DNA from: an uncultured bacterium
GTDB lineage: Bacteria > Verrucomicrobiota > Verrucomicrobiia > CAIQCK01
DNA length: 64,000 nt
Reading direction: 5' to 3'
NCBI GenBank assembly: GCA_903870275.1
Contig: CAIQCK010000014.1
Coordinates: 1 to 64,000, forward strand
Made by a program: the position numbers and the translations under genes
The notes under the pieces: generated by a model
Database searches by the model: none
Seen by the model: only the letters and a program-made list of their open reading frames with translations
Told to the model about the DNA's origin: nothing
In this document: positions 51,784-59,838 of the stretch, in pieces
Layout of the letters: each line of letters starts with the position of its first letter
Position numbering within the stretch: the stretch's first letter is position 1

Positions 51784-53097
51784 TCAGATGAGTTTGGTGG
51801 CGCCGGGAACATAGACGGGATAGGTGCCGTCGGGGCCTTTCTTGGTGGGCGGCTCCATGTCCATGCGGCAGTCTTCGGGTTTGACGGGGAAATGAAAGTC
51901 GGACTTGCAGATCTGGTCCCAAGTGACTTCCGCTCCGGTGTAGCAACTGATCTGGCCCATGACAGTCATCAGCGTGCTGCGGACCATGTAGTCGCCGTTG
52001 TTGATGACCTGACCTTTGCGCAAGGCGTCGAAGAGCACCACATGCTCGTGGCCGTGCGGCTCCGGGGCATGGCCTTCATACTTCCACTTATTCTCGCCCT
52101 CAATCGTGCAGCGCATCAGGTCGCAGCGGCCTTTGGAGCCGAGAATGATGCTGGAGTATTCATTGTAGCAGCGAACCTCCGTCCGGCAAAAGGCATAGAC
52201 CCGCACGCCGTTGGCGAACTGGTAAACGACGGAGTGATGATCGAAGACGTCACCGTGTTCCTCGCTGAACGACGATGCGCGTCCGCCGAGGCCGTGGCAC
52301 TTGATCGGCGCTTGTTCGTGCAACGCCCACGAGGCACGGTCCATGTTGTGGACAAGCGACTGCGGCACGTCGTCGCCGCTAAGCCAGACAAAGTGATACT
52401 GGTTGCCGAGCTGGCTCTGGAGTTCCGTCCACCCCTCCTGCCGGCGATAAACGCCATAAGGCTGGCGCAGGAAGTTCTCCTCGATGGCGACGATGTCACC
52501 AATGGCGCCGTCGTGAATGCGTTTGATCGCCTCCTGGTAACCGAGGTGATGGCGACTGTGGAGACCGGAGGCGACACAGAGTTTCTTTTGCTTGGCCAAT
52601 TCGCAAGCCCTGGCCATCATCTTCAAGCCATAAGGATCAATGCCGTGCGGCTTCTCGCAAAAGACGTGCTTGCCGGCTTCGATGGCGGCCAGGGTGTGGA
52701 GCGGGTGGAACTTCGCTGCGTTGGCGATGAGCACCACGTCGCTGGCCTCGATGACGCCCTTGTAACCGTCCAGTCCCTCGAAGCAGTTCGAGTCCTTCAC
52801 CTGCACCTGTTCGGGCTTCTGCTTCTTGAGCACCTCCAGCTTTCCTTTGACGCGGTCCATGTGGATGTCGCAAGCCGCGACGAGCCGCACGTCGGAGTCG
52901 GCATCCATGGCATCTTTGGCCGCGCCAGCACAGCGACCGCCCGCGCCGATCATGCCAATCTTAAAAACACCGCTGCCGGCCGCGTGCGCGGAGCGCTCGA
53001 TGGACAGGCTGCTGGCGGCCGCTACCGCGGTGGCGGTGGTCTTGAGAAACTGGCGGCGGGTTGGCTGAACTGCAACTGGCTGGGTTTGGCGTTCCAT
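51784..53097 (-). CDS. Tat-exported Gfo/Idh/MocA-family oxidoreductase (paralogue B)
   Basis: 437 residues from ATG 53097; an in-frame GTG at 53136 lies upstream of the operator-like site and is less likely. Tat signal: TRRQFLKTTATAVAAASSL. Rossmann motif FKIGMIGAGGRCAGAA and EKP landmark HVFCEKPHGIDPYG. The two-cysteine C-terminal motif of paralogue A is reduced to FPVKPEDCRMDM. It follows the TetR gene by 41 bases, and the gap contains a partial copy of the TetR palindrome, so it is probably under the regulator's control. The pair may oxidise and re-reduce the same type of sugar. Confidence 0.9.
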   Translation of the reverse strand: MERQTQPVAVQPTRRQFLKTTATAVAAASSLSIERSAHAAGSGVFKIGMIGAGGRCAGAAKDAMDADSDVRLVAACDIHMDRVKGKLEVLKKQKPEQVQVKDSNCFEGLDGYKGVIEASDVVLIANAAKFHPLHTLAAIEAGKHVFCEKPHGIDPYGLKMMARACELAKQKKLCVASGLHSRHHLGYQEAIKRIHDGAIGDIVAIEENFLRQPYGVYRRQEGWTELQSQLGNQYHFVWLSGDDVPQSLVHNMDRASWALHEQAPIKCHGLGGRASSFSEEHGDVFDHHSVVYQFANGVRVYAFCRTEVRCYNEYSSIILGSKGRCDLMRCTIEGENKWKYEGHAPEPHGHEHVVLFDALRKGQVINNGDYMVRSTLMTVMGQISCYTGAEVTWDQICKSDFHFPVKPEDCRMDMEPPTKKGPDGTYPVYVPGATKLI

Positions 53098-53102
53098 GGC
53101 GT

Positions 53103-53120
53103 CTATACTCTCCGGTATGG
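53103..53120 (-). promoter_or_regulatory. Second, partial TetR-site-like sequence
   Basis: The half CCGGTATGG is identical to the operator at 53772-53789; the other half matches in 5 of 9 positions. It sits 6 bases upstream of paralogue B and might be a weaker binding site. Confidence 0.4.
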
Positions 53121-53138
53121 GTGATGGTTCAAACACGG

Positions 53139-53747
53139 TTACGCGGCTCTGGCGGCGGGTTTTCCGCAGCCTAAAATCTCCAAGAGGCTCTTCACAATTT
53201 CGCTTTCCTCGCGGGGCGAACAGATTTGCGGCTCGAACATCGCGCGCAGCTTGATGCCCTCGATGGCTTCGAGCATCAGGTTCACGGCGCGCTCGGGGTC
53301 GTCAATTTTCATTTGGCCGGACAACGCGGCGGCTTGCACGAGCCCCATGTAAAATTCCCGCACGCTGTCGTAGAACTGCCCCCAGCCGCGCCGCACTTCC
53401 GGGTCGCGCAGCGACAGGCTCCAGATGTCCATCGTAAACACGCGGTTTTCTTCATCGAGCAGGCAGATTCTCACCGAACGACGCAACGCCCGCTCCAGCC
53501 GCTTCAGCGGATCGCGGACCGGCGCGATCTCGGCGTTCATCTGGCGGTGGGTGTTTCGATAGTAGTGAACGCAGGCGGCCTTGATGAGTTCGTCCTTGGA
53601 TTTGAAATGCCAATAAACGCTGCCCTTGGTCACGCCGGCGTGCGAGGCCACCTGGTCAAGGCTGACGTTGGCGATGCCGTGACGCGAGAACATGGTGAAG
53701 GCGCTCTGCGCCAACCGCGCGGGCATTTGAGGAGAAGTTTTCGCCAT
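53139..53747 (-). CDS. TetR/AcrR-family transcriptional regulator
   Basis: 202 residues from ATG 53747 (MAKTSPQMPARLAQ). The upstream extension to 53798 is rejected because it would run through the operator and the -10 box. The N-terminal helix-turn-helix is typical: AFTMFSRHGIANVSLDQVASHAGVTKGSVYWHFKSKDELI-like order at residues about 17-57. The C-terminal ligand domain is helical (ALRRSVRICLLDEENRVFTMDIW). An 18-bp perfect palindrome lies between its -35 and -10, so it probably represses itself and, by proximity, the two oxidoreductase genes downstream. The ligand is probably a sugar-derived metabolite or aglycone; this is inference. Confidence 0.92.
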   Translation of the reverse strand: MAKTSPQMPARLAQSAFTMFSRHGIANVSLDQVASHAGVTKGSVYWHFKSKDELIKAACVHYYRNTHRQMNAEIAPVRDPLKRLERALRRSVRICLLDEENRVFTMDIWSLSLRDPEVRRGWGQFYDSVREFYMGLVQAAALSGQMKIDDPERAVNLMLEAIEGIKLRAMFEPQICSPREESEIVKSLLEILGCGKPAARAA

Positions 53748-53770
53748 GCCAAATTTCCGGTTGGCCGCGT

Positions 53771-53798
53771 ACCATACCGGCCGGTATGGACAAGTCAA
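53771..53798 (-). promoter_or_regulatory. Predicted promoter of the TetR gene
   Basis: Minus strand: TTGACT (53798-53793), a 16-base spacer and TATGGT (53776-53771). The operator covers most of the spacer and part of the -10. Confidence 0.6.
53772..53789 (-). promoter_or_regulatory. TetR autoregulatory operator (18-bp perfect palindrome)
   Basis: CCATACCGGCCGGTATGG is perfectly symmetric and lies 25 bases upstream of the TetR start. It fills the space between the predicted -35 and -10 elements, the classic placement for a TetR-family autorepressor. Confidence 0.8.
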
Positions 53799-53843
53799 TA
53801 CAATATTTCAAGACCCAGCTTCGCGGAAATGACACCCGCGCCG

Positions 53844-56576
53844 TTACCGCGCGGCCTTGGCGACGAAATGATACCCACCGGATCCCACCTCCACCACCGT
53901 GCAGCCGCCTTCGCTTCGTAGAATCTTCACGCACGCCGCCTTGTCGAGCGGTTGGCCGTCCTCGGTGATGCTGGCGGCGCTCTTCGCGGGAATGAACACC
54001 ATGGCGGTGGTGTTTGCGGGAATCGTCACATCGAGAACGAACCTCTCCCCCTCGCGTTTCCAGTCGCTGGCGATCCTTCCGTGCATGGAGTCGTGGCTGG
54101 CGCGCACCCATTTCAAATCGCCGACGGCCGCGGGATGGATGATGATCTTCTTGAATCCAGGCGCGGACGGATCGGAACAAATGCCGGCCAGCGCCTCGTA
54201 GAACCACGCGGAAACGTCGCCAAACATGATGTGGTTGAGCGACGACTTGCCCTCCCAATCCTCCCAGAGCGTCGTCGCGCCGCGCTTGATCCAGTTGCCC
54301 CAGCTTGGCGCGGTTGTCTGCGAAGCGACGGTGTAAGCCACGTCGGCGCGGCCGTTGTCGGTGAGCGCGTGCAGAAGGTATTTCGTGCCGAGAATGCCGC
54401 AATCCAAATGACCTTCATGAGCGGCGACGTTCGCCACGAGATTGCTGACGACACCGGCGACGTTCTGCGGCTCCACCAGTCCTTGATAGAGCGCGCAGCT
54501 CAGCGCGGTCTGGCTGCCCCCGCCGTATTGCTTCGTCTGCGGATCGAAGAACGCGCGGTTGAAAGCCTTCCGGATGCCGTCGGCCAGCGCGGCGTAACGC
54601 GCCGCGTCGTCTTTTTTGCCGAGCACCGCGGCGATCTTCGAGACAATCATCGCGTCGGCGTAATAGTAACCGGTGGAAGTGATGTTGACGGGCGTTTTCG
54701 TTTTCGCCGGACACCAGTCGCCGAGACCGATGTTGACAATACCGTTGGCGGCGCGGCTTGTCAGGTAGTCCACGTAAAGTTTCAGACGGTCGTAATGCTC
54801 GGCCAGAATCCGCCGGTCGCCGCGATACTCGTAGAGATACCACGGGATCAGGACGTAGGCCGAATCCCACGCGGGGCCGTTGCCCCATTTATAACCCCAT
54901 CCGCCGGTCGGCACGATGCCGGGCAACTCGCCGCTGGATCTCTGCTCGTCGTGGAAGTCGCTCATCCATTTCGTGTAGGACGCCGACGGCTCGAAGTTGT
55001 AGAGGCCGGCCTCGGCCGCAAGGTGCGCGTCGCCAGTCCAGCCGTTCTTTTCGCGGTGCGGGCAGTCGGTCGGATGTCCGTGGAAATTGTTGACGTAGGA
55101 CCATCGCGTGCAACGCTGGATATCGTTCAGCAGTTCGTTGGAACACTCGAAGCTGCCTGTGCTCTCCAGATCGGTGTGCACCGCCAGCGCGCTCAGGCTG
55201 GCCGGCGTCGGCTTGCCCGGGAAGCCGGTGACCTGCACGTATCGGAAACCGCTATAGACGAATCGCGGCTGCCATACTTCGTCGCCCGCGCCTTTGAGAA
55301 TGTAGCGGTCCACCTGAAACTCGCCGTCGTAGGTGTGCTCCTTGATCTTTTTCTGGTCCACCGTGCCGTCGGCGTTCAACGACTCGCCATACAGGAGCGT
55401 CACGGTCGTGCCGGCGGGACCGCGGACGTTGAGTTGTGCCACACCCGCGATGTTCTGGCCGATGTCAAAGACAAACACGCCCGGCTTCGGTTGCGTGAGC
55501 GCTACGGTCTTCAACTTCTGCGTTGCGCGAATCGGCCGCGCCATCTGCGCGGAGAGGATTCCTTTCGGCGCTTCGACAACCTGGGCTGCGATCCAGGTTT
55601 TGTCTTTGTAACCCGCCGTGTCCCAACGCGGCATCTCCAGCCGTGCGTCATAGGTTTCGCCATTGAGCAGCGCGTTGGAAATGATCGGACTGGTGGCAAA
55701 CTTCCACGTCTCGTCGCTGACGATGGTCTGCGTCGTCCCGTCGGCAAACTCGACCGCCAGTTGCAGGATCATCCTCGGCCGGGCGCGCCACGCCGCCTCG
55801 TCGAAATACCACGCGGCGTCCACCGTGTAGTTGAACCAGCCGTCGCCGAGAATGACGCCGAGGGCATTGGCACCAAGCATCAGTTGTTTTGTCACGTCGT
55901 AGGTGACGTAAAGCGCGCGCCGGTCGTAGCGCGTGAACGCCGGGTCGAGCACATGGTCGCCCACCTTTTTTCCGTTGAGCCGCAACTCATAGTAACCAAG
56001 GCCACAGATGTAAACCGTCGCGCGCCGGACCGGCTTATCGACGCGGAACGCCTTTCGAAACATCGGTGCGGGTTCCTCCTTCTTGTTCTTCGTCGCAAAC
56101 TCCGCCGCCGTCGGCGAGCCGATCCATCGGCCCGTCCAGTCTTCCGGCTTCAGCAAGCCCATCGTCCACGACGCCGGCTCGCTCCAGGAGGACTCGCGTC
56201 CATTGCAATCCCACACGCGCACTTTCCAAAAAGCTTTCGTCCCCGACGCCAGCGGCTTGCCGGCATACTCGATCTGAACGCTCTCGTCCGAAGCCACTTT
56301 GCCGCTGTCCCAGAGGTCGCCCTTGTCCTTGGCAAGATTGTCCATCGCTGACGCGACGAGAATCCGATACGCCGTCTGCTTCTGGCCGCGCGTTGCCGAT
56401 TCCATGACCCAGCTCAATCGCGGCTGGGGCACGTCGATGCCGCGCGGTTTGACAAGGTATTCACAACGGAGGTTGGTCAGCGTCGGCGTCTGATCGGCAG
56501 CGGCGATGCCAGCGCCTTGCAACAATGCCAAAACACTCGCGACTGCCACCAGGGTCTTCACTGTTCGTGAGTTCAT
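53844..56576 (-). CDS. Exported GH78 alpha-L-rhamnosidase
   Basis: 910 residues from ATG 56576, with a signal peptide (VKTLVAVASVLALLQGAGIAAA). GH78 order is intact: N-terminal beta-sandwich (NLRCEYLVKPRGIDVPQPRLSW, AYRILVAS), rhamnosidase N domain (MFRKAFRVDKPVRRATVYICGLGYYELRLNG), then the (alpha/alpha)6 barrel. The catalytic segment HGHPTDCPHREKNGWTGDAH carries the general acid glutamate. A C-terminal beta domain (WVRASHDSMHGRIASDWKREG) closes the protein. It hydrolyses alpha-L-rhamnosides by inversion. Together with the GH106 gene it points to a rhamnose-rich substrate. Confidence 0.92.
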   Translation of the reverse strand: MNSRTVKTLVAVASVLALLQGAGIAAADQTPTLTNLRCEYLVKPRGIDVPQPRLSWVMESATRGQKQTAYRILVASAMDNLAKDKGDLWDSGKVASDESVQIEYAGKPLASGTKAFWKVRVWDCNGRESSWSEPASWTMGLLKPEDWTGRWIGSPTAAEFATKNKKEEPAPMFRKAFRVDKPVRRATVYICGLGYYELRLNGKKVGDHVLDPAFTRYDRRALYVTYDVTKQLMLGANALGVILGDGWFNYTVDAAWYFDEAAWRARPRMILQLAVEFADGTTQTIVSDETWKFATSPIISNALLNGETYDARLEMPRWDTAGYKDKTWIAAQVVEAPKGILSAQMARPIRATQKLKTVALTQPKPGVFVFDIGQNIAGVAQLNVRGPAGTTVTLLYGESLNADGTVDQKKIKEHTYDGEFQVDRYILKGAGDEVWQPRFVYSGFRYVQVTGFPGKPTPASLSALAVHTDLESTGSFECSNELLNDIQRCTRWSYVNNFHGHPTDCPHREKNGWTGDAHLAAEAGLYNFEPSASYTKWMSDFHDEQRSSGELPGIVPTGGWGYKWGNGPAWDSAYVLIPWYLYEYRGDRRILAEHYDRLKLYVDYLTSRAANGIVNIGLGDWCPAKTKTPVNITSTGYYYADAMIVSKIAAVLGKKDDAARYAALADGIRKAFNRAFFDPQTKQYGGGSQTALSCALYQGLVEPQNVAGVVSNLVANVAAHEGHLDCGILGTKYLLHALTDNGRADVAYTVASQTTAPSWGNWIKRGATTLWEDWEGKSSLNHIMFGDVSAWFYEALAGICSDPSAPGFKKIIIHPAAVGDLKWVRASHDSMHGRIASDWKREGERFVLDVTIPANTTAMVFIPAKSAASITEDGQPLDKAACVKILRSEGGCTVVEVGSGGYHFVAKAAR

Positions 56577-56645
56577 GCCGCCGATTCTAAAAGACACGAC
56601 TCCGGGCGTCCACAACGATAGTGCCTCGAAACGGGCGAGTCGTTG

Positions 56646-56660
56646 AAACGATTATCGTTT
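56646..56660. promoter_or_regulatory. LacI-type operator-like palindrome upstream of GH78
   Basis: AAACGAT and ATCGTTT are separated by one T. The shape is similar to operators of LacI-family regulators. It lies 70 bases upstream of the GH78 start. No LacI-type gene is in the window. Confidence 0.35.
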
Positions 56661-56716
56661 GGACAGCCGGAACTGAAAGCTCCGCTGTTGTTGTCGATAC
56701 CGGGCAGGAATGACTT

Positions 56717-58489
56717 TCACTTTCCAGCAGATTCGATATGCCCGATGCTTGGTTTACGCCCGGCGCTCAGAGGATTCAGCAAGTAATCAACCTCCGCATG
56801 CCAGGACAGGTCTTTCAACTCCCTGCCTTTGCCGATGCCCGCGAAGGAAGCGGTGGGATTGTAGGGATAGTCCGCAGCGAAGGCCGGTTGCGCGTAATCC
56901 GCCGGCGAGAAGCCGCCGATGGCGTGTGCGTCCATTCCGAGGCGGATTTGCCATTCGCTTTTCCCGTTGGGAACCTCGAACAAGTTTCTGACCTGCACCT
57001 TCGGCGCGTGAGTGACCGAATTCCAGTAGAAGTTGTAGTCGAACAGGTTCCCGAAGCAATGCGGCTTTTGGCCGTTGGTCAGACCCATAAGAAACACACA
57101 AGGACCGGTTGCCTCGGCGGTGTTCTGGACGACGACGTTGTTGAAAAACATGTTGCTGTAGGCATACACAAAACCGCCATTCCAGGAACGGTCAAGCCAT
57201 TGCTTCTGCTTCTCGTCTCCGCGCCGCTCCTGCCACTTGGGCAGATCGGTGGCCTTACGGTTGTAGGTGGCGAGTTGGATGCCGACACCGCGATTATCCT
57301 TCAGGAAATTGTTGACGACCCAAATCTCCGTCGAGTTTTGCACCGAGATGCCGATGCAATGAGGACGCTGCGTTTTCCCGTACATCGTGGGCACGCATTC
57401 CTGCGTGTTCTCGACGATGTTGTAACCAATGTAACTGTGGAAGGAGATTTCGGCGCGGATGCCTTCGCCGTAGTTGCCCGATACGTAGTTGTATTCAATG
57501 ACGTTGTCGGCCGGTCCGCAATCGAGCCAGATGGCCACGCCACCGAGATTGCCGATGAAACGGTTGCGCCGGATGATGTTGGCGTTGCCGACAATCTTGG
57601 TGCCGCCGGTGCCCCATTCCTTGTAGCCGGCGAGGTCGTTGCCTTCCACGAGGTTGTTTTCGATCAGGTTGTCACCACCGCCAACGGAAAATCCAAACTG
57701 GCCGTTGTGGCGGCAGATGTTGTCATGGATATGCGAATGCTTCGTCTGGATGGCCAGCCCCGATCCGGCGCTGGAGTATTCGAGCAGGTTGTTGCGAAAC
57801 TCGATGCCTTCGCCGTTGAGCGCGACCATCGCGTTCTGATAGGTGTTCCGGACCCGTCGGAAAATGAAACCGTCAATGACAACGTGGTCGCCCCGCACTT
57901 TCAGCAAACTGGTTTTGACCGTGATCTCCGTCACCGCGGTGTCGGGATTTTTTCCTTGGGGAAGTTTCAGCGCATACCGCGCCGGATCGGTCAGCGTCGC
58001 CGTAAAACTGTAATCCGTCATCGTGCCATAAGCCGTGTCCTCTTTCAGGTGGGCGCAGCGTTTGCCATCCACAAACACCTGCTCCAACCGCGGCGGCATG
58101 TCCCATCGGCCGTCGTCATTGTTGTAGGGCGCTGGCGTCCCCAACTCTTTGCCCCAGACATTGTGCGCGTTGTCGAGCAACCGCCAGCCGCGCACGCGCT
58201 CCGCGCCGTCGAGAATCACCTCCTGCTTCTTCGCGGCCTGAATGACGATGGGCTTGCCCGGCGCGCCCCGCGATTTGAGCACAAGTTCCCCCGAATAGAC
58301 GCCCGGAAGAACCGTTACGGTGTCGCTGGGCTTGGTGGCACAATCAATCCCCTTCTGGATTGTTCGGAACGGCTGTGCGGACGAACCATTGGCAGCATCC
58401 GAGCCGTTCGTGGCGACATAATAATCGGCGGCGGGCAAAAAAAGCGTGCCCAGAATCAAAAACACGAAATAGATTTGGGTTTTCATCAT
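56717..58489 (-). CDS. Exported right-handed parallel beta-helix protein
   Basis: 590 residues with a signal peptide (QIYFVFLILGTLFLPAA). The sequence begins YYVATNGSDAANGSSAQPFRTIQKGID, the usual start of pectate-lyase-like beta-helices, and then shows many coils of the type NLIENNLVEGNDLAG, NIIRRNRFIGNLGGVAI and NVIEYNYVSGNYGEGIR. Such proteins include polysaccharide lyases, epimerases and glycosidases of the GH28/PL families. I cannot assign a catalytic residue set. It lies 140 bases upstream of the GH78 gene on the same strand and 44 bases after the serine hydrolase, consistent with an operon. Confidence 0.85.
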   Translation of the reverse strand: MMKTQIYFVFLILGTLFLPAADYYVATNGSDAANGSSAQPFRTIQKGIDCATKPSDTVTVLPGVYSGELVLKSRGAPGKPIVIQAAKKQEVILDGAERVRGWRLLDNAHNVWGKELGTPAPYNNDDGRWDMPPRLEQVFVDGKRCAHLKEDTAYGTMTDYSFTATLTDPARYALKLPQGKNPDTAVTEITVKTSLLKVRGDHVVIDGFIFRRVRNTYQNAMVALNGEGIEFRNNLLEYSSAGSGLAIQTKHSHIHDNICRHNGQFGFSVGGGDNLIENNLVEGNDLAGYKEWGTGGTKIVGNANIIRRNRFIGNLGGVAIWLDCGPADNVIEYNYVSGNYGEGIRAEISFHSYIGYNIVENTQECVPTMYGKTQRPHCIGISVQNSTEIWVVNNFLKDNRGVGIQLATYNRKATDLPKWQERRGDEKQKQWLDRSWNGGFVYAYSNMFFNNVVVQNTAEATGPCVFLMGLTNGQKPHCFGNLFDYNFYWNSVTHAPKVQVRNLFEVPNGKSEWQIRLGMDAHAIGGFSPADYAQPAFAADYPYNPTASFAGIGKGRELKDLSWHAEVDYLLNPLSAGRKPSIGHIESAGK

Positions 58490-58533
58490 GTCAGGGTTTG
58501 AGATGCCCCGTCAGGCAACCTCTTGTTTCCATC

Positions 58534-59838
58534 TCAGAATGTTTGGAACAAATCCACATCGGTCCAGTCCTTGATTTCATCGGCGGGCCTGTGCAGAAGC
58601 GGATCAATCAGTTCCGCGAAAGCCTTGCCGTCCTTGCCGGCATCGCTGTTGAACAGGGCCGCCCAATTGATGCCGTCAGCGCGGCAAACCAGCAACGTGG
58701 AACTGCCGGCCAGCCCGCCGCCATGCCATTTGGTGTATCTGCCCGCTTGCCCCGCGATGGGCCGAACGTCCCAGCCGCACGCGTAGTAAACCTCCTTCGG
58801 CCGGCCGTTGGCCAGATGCCCCACCGCGCCCGGCGGCGGCGCGAGCATGGTCTGGATGCTGGCCTCGTTCAGGATCGGGCATTTTGTCGGGTCATCCATG
58901 GCAACAGCGAAACGAAGCAGGTCCACCGCGGAGGCGATCCAACCGCCGTTGGCATCCATCGTTTCAATACACTCGACCCCGTAAGGCAGCGGCACCTCTT
59001 TTCCAATGAACGGGCCGGAGATGGCCCGGCCGGTGCGCCTGCCGCTGTCGTAATATTTCACTTCGCCCGGAGCGCGGTCCCTGAGGAGGTTTTTTCCCAA
59101 CTGCATCCGGCGAATGCCCATCGGAGCAAAAATCTGCCGGGACACAAACTCATGGTATGGCTTGTTCGTAACCGCTTCGATCACACGCCCCAGGACGCAG
59201 TATCCAAAGTTGGAGTATGCGTAGGCCGTGCCAGGGGCGAAATCCAACGGCTTGCCCATGGTGTATCGAATGATCTGCCGGGGATGAATCGGCAGGCGGA
59301 CCCGAAACGCCCTGGCCACCGTTTCAGCAGCCTCAGCGCCCATTGGGTCGAGCGACTTGTCGCGATCCCATCCCGCCGTGTGCTGCAAGCAATGCCGCAC
59401 CTGGATTTCATGCAAGCGCGGGTCCATGCGCGCTCCGCGTTCCAAGAACGGCTCCAGTTTCAGAATCTCGAACACCCGGTCGTCGAGCTTGAGCCTGCCC
59501 TTCTCAACCAGATGCATGACGGCCGCAGAGGTGAAGGGCTTGCTTATGCTGGCAATGCGAAACAGAGACACGGGCAGGACGGGTTGCTGCTTTTCGAGAT
59601 CGGCGTGACCGAAGCCGCGGGCGTAAACCAAACGACCATGATAGGCCACGGCCAATGAAGCGCCGGGCGGCTTGTGCTCGCGCATGAACTCCGTCATTAA
59701 CTCGTCATAGGCAACCAGCTTCGGTCTGGGGCCGGTCTTGACCTGACCAAAAGACCGCTGTTGCCAAAGCCACAAAGCCGACCCCACGGTGGCTGTTGCC
59801 AAAAACTGCCGGCGGGTAGTGGTGCGCAAACGGTTCAT
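58534..59838 (-). CDS. Tat-exported serine hydrolase, beta-lactamase (class C/esterase) family
   Basis: 434 residues from ATG 59838, which overlaps the stop of the esterase gene by ATGA. Tat signal: TTRRQFLATATVGSALWL. The three active-site motifs of the serine beta-lactamase/DD-peptidase-like family are visible: S97-I-S-K100 (RIASISKPFT), Y208-S-N210 (YAYSNFGY), and HGGG (KWHGGGLAG) near residue 361. Family members include esterases, carboxypeptidases and aminopeptidases; true antibiotic resistance is unlikely. Beside two esterases and a beta-helix protein, deacylation of a glycan or small ester is plausible. Confidence 0.88.
   Translation of the reverse strand: MNRLRTTTRRQFLATATVGSALWLWQQRSFGQVKTGPRPKLVAYDELMTEFMREHKPPGASLAVAYHGRLVYARGFGHADLEKQQPVLPVSLFRIASISKPFTSAAVMHLVEKGRLKLDDRVFEILKLEPFLERGARMDPRLHEIQVRHCLQHTAGWDRDKSLDPMGAEAAETVARAFRVRLPIHPRQIIRYTMGKPLDFAPGTAYAYSNFGYCVLGRVIEAVTNKPYHEFVSRQIFAPMGIRRMQLGKNLLRDRAPGEVKYYDSGRRTGRAISGPFIGKEVPLPYGVECIETMDANGGWIASAVDLLRFAVAMDDPTKCPILNEASIQTMLAPPPGAVGHLANGRPKEVYYACGWDVRPIAGQAGRYTKWHGGGLAGSSTLLVCRADGINWAALFNSDAGKDGKAFAELIDPLLHRPADEIKDWTDVDLFQTF

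Noticed and set aside
53952-56351. 799-codon plus-strand frame opposite GH78
   Set aside because: GH78 motifs on the minus strand are decisive.
58534-59838. Antibiotic-resistance beta-lactamase
   Set aside because: Active-site motifs fit the wider serine-hydrolase/esterase family, and the context is carbohydrate degradation.
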